A stretch of 64,000 bases of DNA. It comes from Embleya sp045207785. Lineage in GTDB: Bacteria > Actinomycetota > Actinomycetes > Streptomycetales > Streptomycetaceae. The stretch spans positions 1,612,001 to 1,676,000 of the forward strand of contig NZ_CP108777.1 in assembly GCF_045207785.1 (NCBI RefSeq). Reading direction: 5' to 3'. A model generated the notes under the pieces. It ran no database searches. It was not told where the DNA came from and worked only from the letters and a program-made list of their open reading frames with translations. The position numbers were made by a program, and so were the translations under genes. Below, piece by piece: positions 1 through 6,553 of the stretch; position 1 is the first letter of the stretch, and every line of letters starts with the position of its first letter.

Positions 1-848
1 CGGGCGGGGACATCCGCGCCGTCCGCGCGGACGCGCTCGAAGGCGGGCACGCGTCCCGGGACTTCTGGCGCGACGAGTACCTGCTCAACGCGCGGATCGC
101 CGACTACCCGAAGACGTACGTCGCGATCATGGACGGCGTCGTGATGGGCGGCGGGGTCGGCGTCTCCGCGCACGGCGACATCCGGATCGTCACCGAGCGT
201 TCGGCCGTCGCGATGCCGGAGACCGGCATCGGCTTCGTGCCCGACGTCGGCGGGACGTACCTGCTCTCGCGCGCGCCCGGCGAACTGGGCACGCACCTCG
301 CGCTGACCGCCGGCGCGATCGGCGCCGCCGACGCGATCCTGTGCGGTCTCGCGGACCACTTCGTGCCGGCCGAACGGCTGCCCGCGCTGCTCGGCGAACT
401 CGCGGCCGACGATCCGGCCGAGGTGCTCGCCCGACATGCCCGGCCCGCGCCGGCCGGCGAACTCGCGCGGCGGCGGGCGTGGATCGACGCGTGCTACGCG
501 GCGGACACGGTCGAGGAGATCGTGGACCGGCTCCTGGGCAGCGGCGAGCCGGCGGCGAAGGAGGCCGCCGAGGTGATCGCCGCCAAGTCGCCCACCGCGC
601 TCAAGGTCACCCTGGCGTCGCTGCGGCGGGCCCGGCGACTGGGCTCGCTGGGAGCGGTGTTGGACCAGGAATACCGGGTCTCGTGCGCGTCGCTGTCGAC
701 GCACGACCTGGTCGAGGGCATCCGCGCGCAGGTCGTCGACAAGGACCGCGACCCGCGCTGGTCGCCCGCGAGCCTGGCGGAGGTCACCGAGGCCGACGTC
801 GCGGCGTTCTTCGCGCCGCCGGCCGACCGGGAGTTGGGCCTGGGCTAG
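1..848 (+). CDS. 3-hydroxyisobutyryl-CoA hydrolase, 5' end outside window
   Basis: Crotonase-fold thioesterase that would hydrolyse 3-hydroxyisobutyryl-CoA to 3-hydroxyisobutyrate and CoA in valine breakdown. The reading frame is open from base 3, giving 281 visible residues of a family usually near 350, so the start lies upstream. The oxyanion-hole stretch GGGVGVSAHG and the family block MPETGIGFVPDVGGTY (with the catalytic-region Glu and Asp) are intact. The C-terminus has the typical VDKDRDPRWSP segment, which separates HIBCH-type hydrolases from plain enoyl-CoA hydratases. Family assignment is firm; the exact substrate is inferred. Confidence 0.85.
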   Translation, partial: GGDIRAVRADALEGGHASRDFWRDEYLLNARIADYPKTYVAIMDGVVMGGGVGVSAHGDIRIVTERSAVAMPETGIGFVPDVGGTYLLSRAPGELGTHLALTAGAIGAADAILCGLADHFVPAERLPALLGELAADDPAEVLARHARPAPAGELARRRAWIDACYAADTVEEIVDRLLGSGEPAAKEAAEVIAAKSPTALKVTLASLRRARRLGSLGAVLDQEYRVSCASLSTHDLVEGIRAQVVDKDRDPRWSPASLAEVTEADVAAFFAPPADRELGLG

Positions 849-857
849 CCCAGGCCC
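836..857. terminator. perfect palindrome over the stop codon
   Basis: A 22-bp perfect inverted repeat, GGGCCTGGGCTAGCCCAGGC plus CC, is centred on the TAG stop of the hydrolase gene. It has almost no loop in DNA. As RNA it would form a GC stem just after translation ends, so it is a plausible terminator without a U-tract. Confidence 0.45.
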
Positions 858-1154
858 GGCCCGGGACCCGTCCCCGGCCGTTCGGTCAGTGGCGGAAGCC
901 TGTGTGCTCGGCGCTGTGTGCTCGGTGCTCGCTGGTCGGTGGCCGGCATCGGGACGGCGCCTCGGTTCGGCTTGGCCCACCTTAGGTCGCCTTACGGGAC
1001 CTTAGGCCGAGCCTGAGGCCGGGCGGCCGGATAGATCCGTCATCCGCCCCATGCCCGGAGGCCCACTGGGCCGCGAGGCTGTTACCACGAGCCGGGGAGA
1101 CCGGGTCGGGGACACGGCCCGGGAAACCGGGAAACCGGAAACAGGGAGACGGAC
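849..1154. other. intergenic stretch, no gene recognised
   Basis: No credible coding frame. It contains short direct repeats of GTGTGCTCGG near 901-925. A weak stem at about 968-1016 (GGCTTGGCC against GGCCGAGCC) could be a second terminator of the upstream gene. Confidence 0.5.
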
Positions 1155-1361
1155 ATGATCGAGTACGAGCTGTTCAAGGCACGTCAGCAGGACACCCTCG
1201 CCGGCGCGGAGCGCGACCGCATGGTGCTGTCGGTACTGCGCGGTCGCCGCGCCGAGGCCAAGGCCCGGCGCGCCGAGCGGGCCGGGCTGGCGGCGCTCAC
1301 CACCATCGCCGTGTTCGAGGCGGGCGACATGCACCGGCAACTGCACCTCCTGGCCCGGTGA
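1155..1361 (+). CDS. small hypothetical protein (68 aa)
   Basis: Short ORF starting ATGATCGAG behind a plausible ribosome binding site (GGGAGACGG about 5 bases upstream). The product is strongly charged and probably helical: an Arg/Ala-rich middle (RGRRAEAKARRAERAG) and a C-terminal GDMHRQLHLLAR. No domain recognised and no membrane segment. It stands alone between the hydrolase and a convergent ATPase gene, followed by strong hairpins. Codon use fits a real actinomycete gene, but a gene this short without homology remains tentative. Confidence 0.45.
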   Translation: MIEYELFKARQQDTLAGAERDRMVLSVLRGRRAEAKARRAERAGLAALTTIAVFEAGDMHRQLHLLAR

Positions 1362-1389
1362 GCCCCGGGATGCACCGGCGCGGACACCC

Positions 1390-1462
1390 GGTTGTGGTGT
1401 TTCGCCGGTCGCGGTGTCGGGACCACGGGGCCGGACACCGCGACCAACGAAACACCACAACC
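1390..1462. terminator. long stem-loop between convergent genes
   Basis: Arms 1390-1418 and 1434-1462 pair over 29 positions with only two adjacent C/A mismatches, around a 15-base loop. The left arm begins GGTTGTGGTGTTTCG. It lies between convergent genes, so it could stop transcription from both sides, but the length also suggests a dispersed palindromic element. Confidence 0.55.
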
Positions 1463-1476
1463 GAACACCCCCCAGC

Positions 1477-1507
1477 GACCCCGAGCGGACGACGGTCCCT
1501 CGGGGTC
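1477..1507. terminator. small hairpin
   Basis: GACCCCGAG (1477-1485) pairs perfectly with CTCGGGGTC (1499-1507) around a 13-base loop, between convergent genes. Possible additional terminator for the ATPase gene on the minus strand. Confidence 0.35.
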
Positions 1508-1527
1508 GCCGCACGTCCGGCCCCGGT

Positions 1528-1549
1528 GGGGGCCTGAAGACACGCCCTA
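1528..1549. repeat. half copy of the 34973-35136 palindromic element
   Basis: GGGGGCCTGAAGACACGCCC plus TA differs at two bases from the right end of the palindrome at 34973-35136 (GGGGGTTTGAAGACACGCCC then TA). Here only one end is present. Its last bases give the TAG stop of the minus-strand ATPase gene, as the full copy does for another gene. Confidence 0.6.
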
Positions 1550-2323
1550 CGCCGTCGGCTCCGGCGACCTCGGGTCCCGGCGCGAGACGACGCGGGCGGC
1601 CTCGGGGGCGGGCAGGGCCGGGGGCTCGGTGGGGGCGGGCGGCACGGGAGTGGGGCGCGGGGTGTGGCCCGGGCCGAATTCCAGCGCGACCACGCGTTCG
1701 CGGAGAGTGCGGTCGAGCAGCAGCACCGACGCGGCCTCGGGGACCACGGCACCGCCCTGCACGGACAGCGCCAACAGGAGCTGGGCCAGGCCGCGCCGGT
1801 GGCGGGCGAAGACCCGCCCCGGCACCCAGCGACCGCGCTTCTCCTGGCCGGCCAACGCCTCGACGGCGTCCACCGCGAGCAGCACCAGGTGCAGCTCGCG
1901 GTGCCGGCGCCCGGCGGAGCGGGCCAACCAGCGCCGCATCCACGGCCGACTGCCGCAGTCGTGCACCAGCACCGGACCGCCGCCGCGCACGTGCGCACGC
2001 AACCGGCGGACGTGCTGGAGGCGCACCCACGGGCGGTACACCGCGTACGGCAACCACGCCGGCATCCGGTCCTGGTACTCGACGTGCACCGTGCGCGGAT
2101 CGATCACCGTCGCCGACCCGGACCAGCGGCGCAGCAGCGTGCTCTTGCCGCTTCCCGGCAGCCCGGAGACGACCACGACGGCGCCGGTGGGATAGCCCAG
2201 GACGGCGGGTCCGTGCGGATGCCCGCGCAGGTCCACGAGGCCGCGCGGGCGCAGCGACGTCTCGGTTCCGGCGGACGGGTCCTTCCCTGTGTCCGACCGG
2301 TCCGATCCGCACGTCTCGCCCAC
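1547..2323 (-). CDS. P-loop ATPase/kinase of unknown role
   Basis: Product of 258 residues if the GTG at 2323 is used; this start is chosen because GGGAGG lies 5 bases upstream. A Walker A motif GLPGSGKST is at residues 54-62, preceded by a hydrophobic strand (AVVVVSG), as in small AAA/zeta-toxin-like or nucleoside-kinase-like NTPases. The middle contains VLVHDCGSRPW and LHLVLLAVD, which may hold the Walker B-like strand. The last 40 residues are Pro-rich and end in a repeat boundary, so the native C-terminus may have been altered. Cytoplasmic; substrate unknown. Confidence 0.6.
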   Translation of the reverse strand: MGETCGSDRSDTGKDPSAGTETSLRPRGLVDLRGHPHGPAVLGYPTGAVVVVSGLPGSGKSTLLRRWSGSATVIDPRTVHVEYQDRMPAWLPYAVYRPWVRLQHVRRLRAHVRGGGPVLVHDCGSRPWMRRWLARSAGRRHRELHLVLLAVDAVEALAGQEKRGRWVPGRVFARHRRGLAQLLLALSVQGGAVVPEAASVLLLDRTLRERVVALEFGPGHTPRPTPVPPAPTEPPALPAPEAARVVSRRDPRSPEPTA

Positions 2324-2903
2324 TGTCGCCTCCCGGCCCCGCCCCACCGTTGCCCCGCCGTCCGATGCGGCTCCGGGCCGACCGTCGTGGCGGGTCGCAG
2401 CGGGCCGCCCGCCGCGACGGGGACAGCCTCGGGGACACCCCACGGCGTGGTCGTACCGGTCCGGCGCCCCGAGGAAACCCGGCGGAATCCAGGGGCTGCC
2501 GCACCGCGACGTGGGGCCTGTTCGTGCCGCACTCGACGGACATCCTCACAGGTCTCGCCGATTCCGGGGCGATCGGGGCCACCGTGTCGATCAGCGCCGA
2601 CCCTCGACCGTCGGCATGGTCGCCCGGCCCCGGTGCCGCCCCGAGCTTCGGGAGAAGCCGGTGGAAATCCGGCGCCGCCCCGCAATCGCCGGCAACACGC
2701 GGCCGGTACGGGTAGGTTGGCCTCGGCGCGCGATCCGGGATCCGGCCCCCGGCCGGTCGTCCCGAACGTCGCCGCCCCCGAACGCGCGGCCGCAGTTGCC
2801 CCGACACTGCGGCCGCGCACTTCTCCCGACCTAGTGCGGGGCGCGGCACTAGCGGGCCGGTCGTGGACGGTGCCCGGTCCGCGAGTCGGTCGGACCGCGC
2901 GGC
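2324..2903. other. 580-bp gap holding a riboswitch-like core
   Basis: Both flanking genes are on the minus strand and no convincing gene lies between them. The only structured signal seen is the cobalamin-riboswitch-like sequence at about 2620-2735 on the plus strand, listed separately. Confidence 0.5.
2620..2735 (+). promoter_or_regulatory. cobalamin-riboswitch-like RNA, apparently orphan
   Basis: The plus strand carries GGTGCC (2631-2636), a GAGCTTCGGGA hairpin, GAAGCCGGTG-GAAATCCGGC (2654-2673) and CCCCGCAATCG (2678-2688). This is the order of the conserved core of adenosylcobalamin riboswitches (GGGA, GCCGGTG, ATCCGGC, CCCGCAAC). The usual 3' B12 box before the closing helix is not clear, so this may be a decayed copy. 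No plus-strand gene follows within 900 bases; the flavoprotein gene there is antisense. A truncated cobalamin-binding protein gene lies 1.9 kb downstream. A covariance-model search for the cobalamin riboswitch would decide. Confidence 0.4.
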
Positions 2904-3575
2904 CTACTCGTAGCGGTACTTCAGGGAGTCGGCCTCCGCCTGGCGGACGGCCTCGATGGTCAGGCCGGGCATCCGGAGTTGTGCGAGGGTCACCTCGGCG
3001 GACTCCGGCTGGGCGTCGGCGGGCAGCCAGCCCTCGGGCTTCCACGCCGAGCTGCGCAGCAGTGCCTTGGGGCAGTGCGGGTAGACCTCCTCGATCTGCA
3101 CGACGAGCGCGCTGACCGGCGGCTTGCCCACGGCGGTCAGCTGCTCGAGCAGCTCCGGGCGCGCGGAGATACACGCGCGGCCGTTGACCCGAAGCGTCGT
3201 GGTACGTCCCGGGATCACGAACAGCAGCCCGACCCGCCCGGTCGCCAGCACGTTGTGCAGCGTGTCCAGGCGCTTGTTGCCGGTGGCGTCGGGGATGACC
3301 AGGGTGCGTTCGTCCAGGACGGCGACGAACCCGGCGGGGCCGCCGCGCGGCGTGACGTCGGCACGGCCCTCGGCGTCCGCGCTGGAGACGAACACCAGCG
3401 ACGCGCAGCCGATCAGCTCACGGGTCTTGTCCGTGAGGTGGCCCATTTCCTTGGCGACGGCCGGCGGGCTCGGCTGCGCGTACAGCGCGCGCAGCCCCTC
3501 GACGTCGCCTATCGAGTCGGCGCGCAACGCGTCGAACAGGTTCGCGCCGGTGGTGCTTTCGGTGCTTGTACTCAT
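2904..3575 (-). CDS. PPOX-class flavin-dependent oxidoreductase
   Basis: 223-residue split-barrel protein of the pyridoxamine-5'-phosphate-oxidase superfamily, the group often annotated as MSMEG_1061-like FMN-dependent PPOX flavoproteins. Family features are ASLVFVSSADAEGRADVTPRGG (residues about 58-79), the barrel strand ERTLVIPDATGNKRLDTLHN, and a C-terminal CPKALLRSSAWKPE segment. Expected to bind FMN or F420 and reduce an unknown substrate in the cytoplasm. Usual length. The ATG at 3575 follows a short gap opposite the divergent SseB-like gene at 3677, so the two probably share a promoter region. Confidence 0.75.
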   Translation of the reverse strand: MSTSTESTTGANLFDALRADSIGDVEGLRALYAQPSPPAVAKEMGHLTDKTRELIGCASLVFVSSADAEGRADVTPRGGPAGFVAVLDERTLVIPDATGNKRLDTLHNVLATGRVGLLFVIPGRTTTLRVNGRACISARPELLEQLTAVGKPPVSALVVQIEEVYPHCPKALLRSSAWKPEGWLPADAQPESAEVTLAQLRMPGLTIEAVRQAEADSLKYRYE

Positions 3576-3676
3576 GACGTCACCCTAAAAGGCCGGTCAT
3601 CGACCATCGACGGCCGACCCGTCTCCCGAAGCCCCGGGCGTGGCCGACCGGTTGGCCCGGCTTCTATGCTCGGCCG

Positions 3677-4480
3677 ATGACGACCCTGAACGCGAAGCTC
3701 GCCGACATCCTCGATCGCGGCGCCGAGGACACGGAGGAAGCCGAACTCCTGGCCGCCATCGTCGACTTCGGGGTGTTCGTACCCGTGGACGACGAAGGCG
3801 CGGTGATCCTCGTCGGTGCCGACGGCGGCGCTGTGGCCATCGCCGGTGCGGTGAGTTCCGAGTGCCTTCGGGAGCGGATGCCCGAGGCGGCCGATGCCGT
3901 GCACTGCGACGCGGTGCGCCTGCTCGACATCGCGAGGGAGACCCCGTTCGAGACGCTGACGGTGTACTCCACGGCCGGTCGGGCCGAGGTTCCGCTTGCC
4001 ACGGTGGCCGAAACCCTTCGGGTGCGCGGCACGATCTCCCAGAGCGATCAGTCGTACACACTCACATGGTCCACGCACCCCTTGGCGGTGGCTTTGCGGG
4101 ATGCGATCGGTGAACGCCTGCCGGAGTTCCCCGAGATCCGGACGGTATGGATCGCGCAGGCACGGTGGGCGGAGACCGGCATGACGGGGTTGATGCTCCA
4201 TGTCGTCGTCGACGAGGACGCGCCGTCGGGCGTGGGATCGCAGTTGATGGAGACCCTGCTCGCGGCGGACGTCACGTTGGCCGAAGACGACCCGGGCGTG
4301 GGCGTTCGCGTCCTGGATCCGGTCGCCGAGGCGGACACGATCGCCGAACTGGACGCACTCGGTCTGGACACCGTGCGCGCCGACCCCACCGACGGACAGG
4401 TCACCATCGTCTCCCGCGAGTACGGCGAGCCCGAAGCGCCGACCCCGCCCCGCCCGCGCCGGTGGTGGCGGCGGTCCTGA
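3677..4480 (+). CDS. SseB-like protein
   Basis: 267-residue soluble protein with an N-terminal SseB-like half (FVPVDDEGAVILV about residue 35, then a region of strands and helices to about 120). The C-terminal half resembles the SseB C-terminal domain (HPLAVALRDAIGERLPEFPEIRTVWIAQ from about 135, HVVVDEDAP near 175). It ends in a basic tail rich in Pro and Arg. SseB-type proteins are common in streptomycetes, sometimes near type VII secretion or polymorphic toxin genes; none are visible here. Monocistronic and divergent from the flavoprotein gene. Function unknown. Confidence 0.55.
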   Translation: MTTLNAKLADILDRGAEDTEEAELLAAIVDFGVFVPVDDEGAVILVGADGGAVAIAGAVSSECLRERMPEAADAVHCDAVRLLDIARETPFETLTVYSTAGRAEVPLATVAETLRVRGTISQSDQSYTLTWSTHPLAVALRDAIGERLPEFPEIRTVWIAQARWAETGMTGLMLHVVVDEDAPSGVGSQLMETLLAADVTLAEDDPGVGVRVLDPVAEADTIAELDALGLDTVRADPTDGQVTIVSREYGEPEAPTPPRPRRWWRRS

Positions 4481-4548
4481 GTGGGTCTTTCCGGCCGAGG
4501 CTCCCGCGCGACGCGGCGTCCGGTGGTGTGCCCGCGTAGGGTCGGCGC

Positions 4549-4951
4549 ATGCTCGACGATCTCGGCTCGACCGTGTCCGTGCCGGCGGACGTCCGCCGCG
4601 TCGTCTCCCTCGTGCCGTCGTTGACCGAGGCGGTGGCGGCGACCGCGCCCGGTCTGCTCGTCGGCGCGACCGACTGGTGTTCGCACCCGGCCGACCTGGA
4701 CGTGGTGCGGATCCGCGGCACCAAGAACCCCGACGTCGCCGCGATCCGCGCGCTCGCCCCCGACGTCGTCCTCGCCAACGAGGAGGAGAACCGCGCGGCC
4801 GACCTGGCCGCACTGCGGGACGCCGGAATCGCCGTATGGGTGACCCGGGTTCGCGGTCTGGACGAGGCGTTCACCGCGCTGGAGCGCATGCTGGCCGGCG
4901 CGTGTCGGCTGCCCGTCCCCGACTGGCTCGGGCGTTCCCGGGCCACATGGT
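4549..4951 (+). pseudogene. truncated cobalamin/helical-backbone metal receptor protein
   Basis: The first ~134 residues match the BtuF-like periplasmic-binding family: VVSLVPSLTEAV near residue 18, LLVGATDWCSHPADL at 36-50, GTKNPDVAAIRALAPDVV near 57-74, and the helix LDEAFTALERML. Full-length relatives run to about 250-280 residues with a second lobe. Here homology stops at DWLGRSRATW and the frame runs into a degenerate GGTCCG repeat, then antisense through the VanX-type gene. There is no signal peptide, as in the cytoplasmic actinobacterial version of the family. Most likely a 3' deletion at about 4951-5046; an open frame continuing to 5814 is not meaningful. Confidence 0.6.
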
Positions 4952-4970
4952 CGGGTGCCTGCGGCGGTAT

Positions 4971-5046
4971 CGGTACGGTCCGGTCCGGTCCCGTCCGATC
5001 AGGTCCGACAGGTCCGATCAGGATCGGAATCCGATCGGATCCGACT
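4971..5046. repeat. degenerate GGTCCG/GATCAGGTCCG repeat
   Basis: About 76 bases of short imperfect repeats (CGGTCCGGTCCGGTCCCG, then GATCAGGTCCG, ACAGGTCCGATCAGG, ATCGGAATCCGATCGGATC). It marks the point where the upstream cobalamin-binding gene loses homology, consistent with repeat-mediated deletion. Confidence 0.6.
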
Positions 5047-5115
5047 CAGCGCAGTCGCAGCGCCGTGCGGAGGGTGGAGAAGAGTTCCGCCGCCGGTTCC
5101 GGTCGGGCTCGGGGT

Positions 5116-5769
5116 TCAGTCGAGTTCGCGGGGGCCGTACAGGGCGCTGGGGGAGTCGGTGAGCAGCGCCCAGTAGCGGTCGCCGTAGGACCAGTGCCAC
5201 CACTCCGTGGGGTAGTTCACCAGGCCGGCCTCGGTCAGCGCGGCGCCCAGTATGCCCCGGTTGGCGCGGGCCTCGTCGGTGATGTTGTCGGCCGCGGTGT
5301 AGCAGGCGCCGGCGCTCTCCTCGGGGCTCGCGTTCATCGGGGTGCCGAGGTCGAGTTCGCGACCGTCCGCGTCGGCGAGGGTCAGGTCGACCGCCGAGCC
5401 GGCGCTGTGCGGGGCGATCTCGGGCGGGGAGACGTAGCGGCTCGCGGCGACGCGGATTTCCTCGGCCGACCGGTCGGGGTGCGCGGCGCGCAGTTCGTTC
5501 GCGTACTCCTCGAAGTAGTGCGCCTGCAATGCCGGTGGCCGGTAGCCCTCGACGAACAACAGGCGCAGCCCGGGCGGCAGCGTCGCCTGGGCCTTGACGA
5601 GCCGGTCGAGTACGCCGGTGCGCAGGAACGCGAAGGTCGTCGCCTCTTCGGCCTGGCGGTGGTCGACGAGAAGCGAGCCGTCGAGGCGGACGTCCACGAG
5701 GGGCTCGCCGGACTCCCGGACGGGTACGGCGGCGACGCGCGGGTCGGACATCAGGATGATCTCGTGCAT
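5116..5769 (-). CDS. D-alanyl-D-alanine dipeptidase (VanX/DdpX type, M15)
   Basis: 217-residue zinc dipeptidase of peptidase family M15D. The VanX active site is complete: Arg77 in EGYRP, zinc ligands His121 and Asp128 in PHSAGSAVDL, catalytic Glu189 and zinc ligand His192 in EWWHW. VanX-type enzymes cleave D-Ala-D-Ala and in actinomycetes may serve cell-wall recycling or glycopeptide self-protection. No vanH, vanA or vanRS genes are beside it, so resistance is not supported. No signal peptide, so cytoplasmic. The start at 5769 (MHEIILM) is chosen because upstream codons are not conserved-looking; no strong ribosome site is visible. Confidence 0.85.
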   Translation of the reverse strand: MHEIILMSDPRVAAVPVRESGEPLVDVRLDGSLLVDHRQAEEATTFAFLRTGVLDRLVKAQATLPPGLRLLFVEGYRPPALQAHYFEEYANELRAAHPDRSAEEIRVAASRYVSPPEIAPHSAGSAVDLTLADADGRELDLGTPMNASPEESAGACYTAADNITDEARANRGILGAALTEAGLVNYPTEWWHWSYGDRYWALLTDSPSALYGPRELD

Positions 5770-5832
5770 GCGGTGATCATCTCGCGAGCCGGTGACGGTC
5801 GAACGGTGAGGTGACCACGGGTGGTTGGTGCT

Positions 5833-5994
5833 TGGTGCCGCGCCCGGCAACGTTCACCCCGTCGCGGCGCCCGGCACGGCCCCTCGCCGCACCGCCGAAA
5901 CGTCCAAGTACTCCAGTACGAGAACGTTCCGGCGCCACGCCGAGGCACCGCACCGAACACCGCGACGGGGCAAACGTTGCCGGGCGCGGCACCA
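5833..5994. repeat. 162-bp palindromic MITE-like element
   Basis: The whole segment is an imperfect palindrome from TGGTGCCGCGCCCGGCAACG to its complement, with the centre at about 5914 (AAGTACTCCAGTACG). The outer 22 bases pair perfectly, the interior less well. The trinucleotide GCT flanks both ends (5830-5832 and 5995-5997), as a short target duplication would. No ORF. Probably a non-autonomous mobile element or a dispersed intergenic palindrome; the ankyrin gene's stop codon begins inside the right GCT. Confidence 0.65.
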
Positions 5995-5996
5995 GC

Positions 5997-6467
5997 TCAC
6001 GCGCCGCCGGGTGGCGGTCCCGCCCGGCCCGGTCGCGGGTCGCGCGCGCCGCGCTCGCGGAGCAGCCGCAGCAGCTCGACCCGGGTGCCCGGGATCCGCC
6101 CGTAGGCGGTGTACCCCTCGTCGTTGCGGAGCTCCGGGTCGGCGCCGGCGTCGAGCAGCAGCCGGGAACACTCCAGGTCCCCGCCGTTGCAGGCGCGCAT
6201 CAGCGCGGTCCAGCCCGACGCGGATCGCGCGTCGACGTCCGCTCCCAGCGCCAACAGCAGCCGCACGAGGTCGGCGCGCCCGCGTCCCGCCGCGGCGATC
6301 AACAGGGTCTGACCGTCGAAGTACCGCGAGCGGGGATCGGGCGCCTCGATGTCGGCGCCCCGGGCGAGCAGTTCGCGCAGTTCGCGCACACCGTCGGCGT
6401 CGTCGCGCTCCAGGGCGTGGAACGCCTCGCCTCCCGGCGCTCGCGGATCCCACTCGGCGATGTCCAT
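5997..6467 (-). CDS. ankyrin-repeat protein
   Basis: 156-residue protein with three to four ankyrin repeats: LERDDADGVRELRELLARGADIEAPD, DGQTLLIAAAGRGRADLVRLLL and ASGWTALMRACNGGDLECSRLLLDAGADPELR (long units, given as family hallmarks). Such small proteins bind other proteins; the partner is unknown. The ATG at 6467 has AGAGGTC about 8 bases upstream, and that ribosome site lies inside the SoxR-type operator of the divergent oxidoreductase. The coding region ends against the palindromic element at 5833-5994, so the original C-terminus may have been replaced. Confidence 0.75.
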   Translation of the reverse strand: MDIAEWDPRAPGGEAFHALERDDADGVRELRELLARGADIEAPDPRSRYFDGQTLLIAAAGRGRADLVRLLLALGADVDARSASGWTALMRACNGGDLECSRLLLDAGADPELRNDEGYTAYGRIPGTRVELLRLLRERGARDPRPGRAGPPPGGA

Positions 6468-6470
6468 CGC

Positions 6471-6501
6471 TTGACCTCTAGTCGACTTGAGGTTCCATAG
6501 T
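6471..6501 (+). promoter_or_regulatory. SoxR-type promoter/operator
   Basis: CCTCTAGTCGACTTGAGG (6475-6492) is an 18-bp near-perfect palindrome, one base from the SoxR consensus CCTCAAGTTNACTTGAGG type. It lies inside a promoter with -35 TTGACC (6471-6476) and -10 CATAGT (6496-6501) separated by exactly 19 bases, the over-long spacing used by MerR-family activators. The start codon of the quinone oxidoreductase is at 6554. In Streptomyces the SoxR regulon includes a quinone oxidoreductase (established knowledge), so regulation by redox-active compounds is likely. No soxR gene is in the window. Confidence 0.75.
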
Positions 6502-6553
6502 GATCTTCGTACTCGACGGCACGGGCCGACGGGCGGACTTGGGAGTAGATCAC

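Noticed and set aside
5116..5769. Vancomycin resistance locus
   Set aside because: Only a VanX-type dipeptidase is present; no vanH, vanA or two-component genes nearby.
5018..5814. Continuation of the cobalamin-binding frame to a 421-codon protein
   Set aside because: After 4951 it runs through a simple repeat and then antisense to the VanX-type gene; no family features beyond residue 134.
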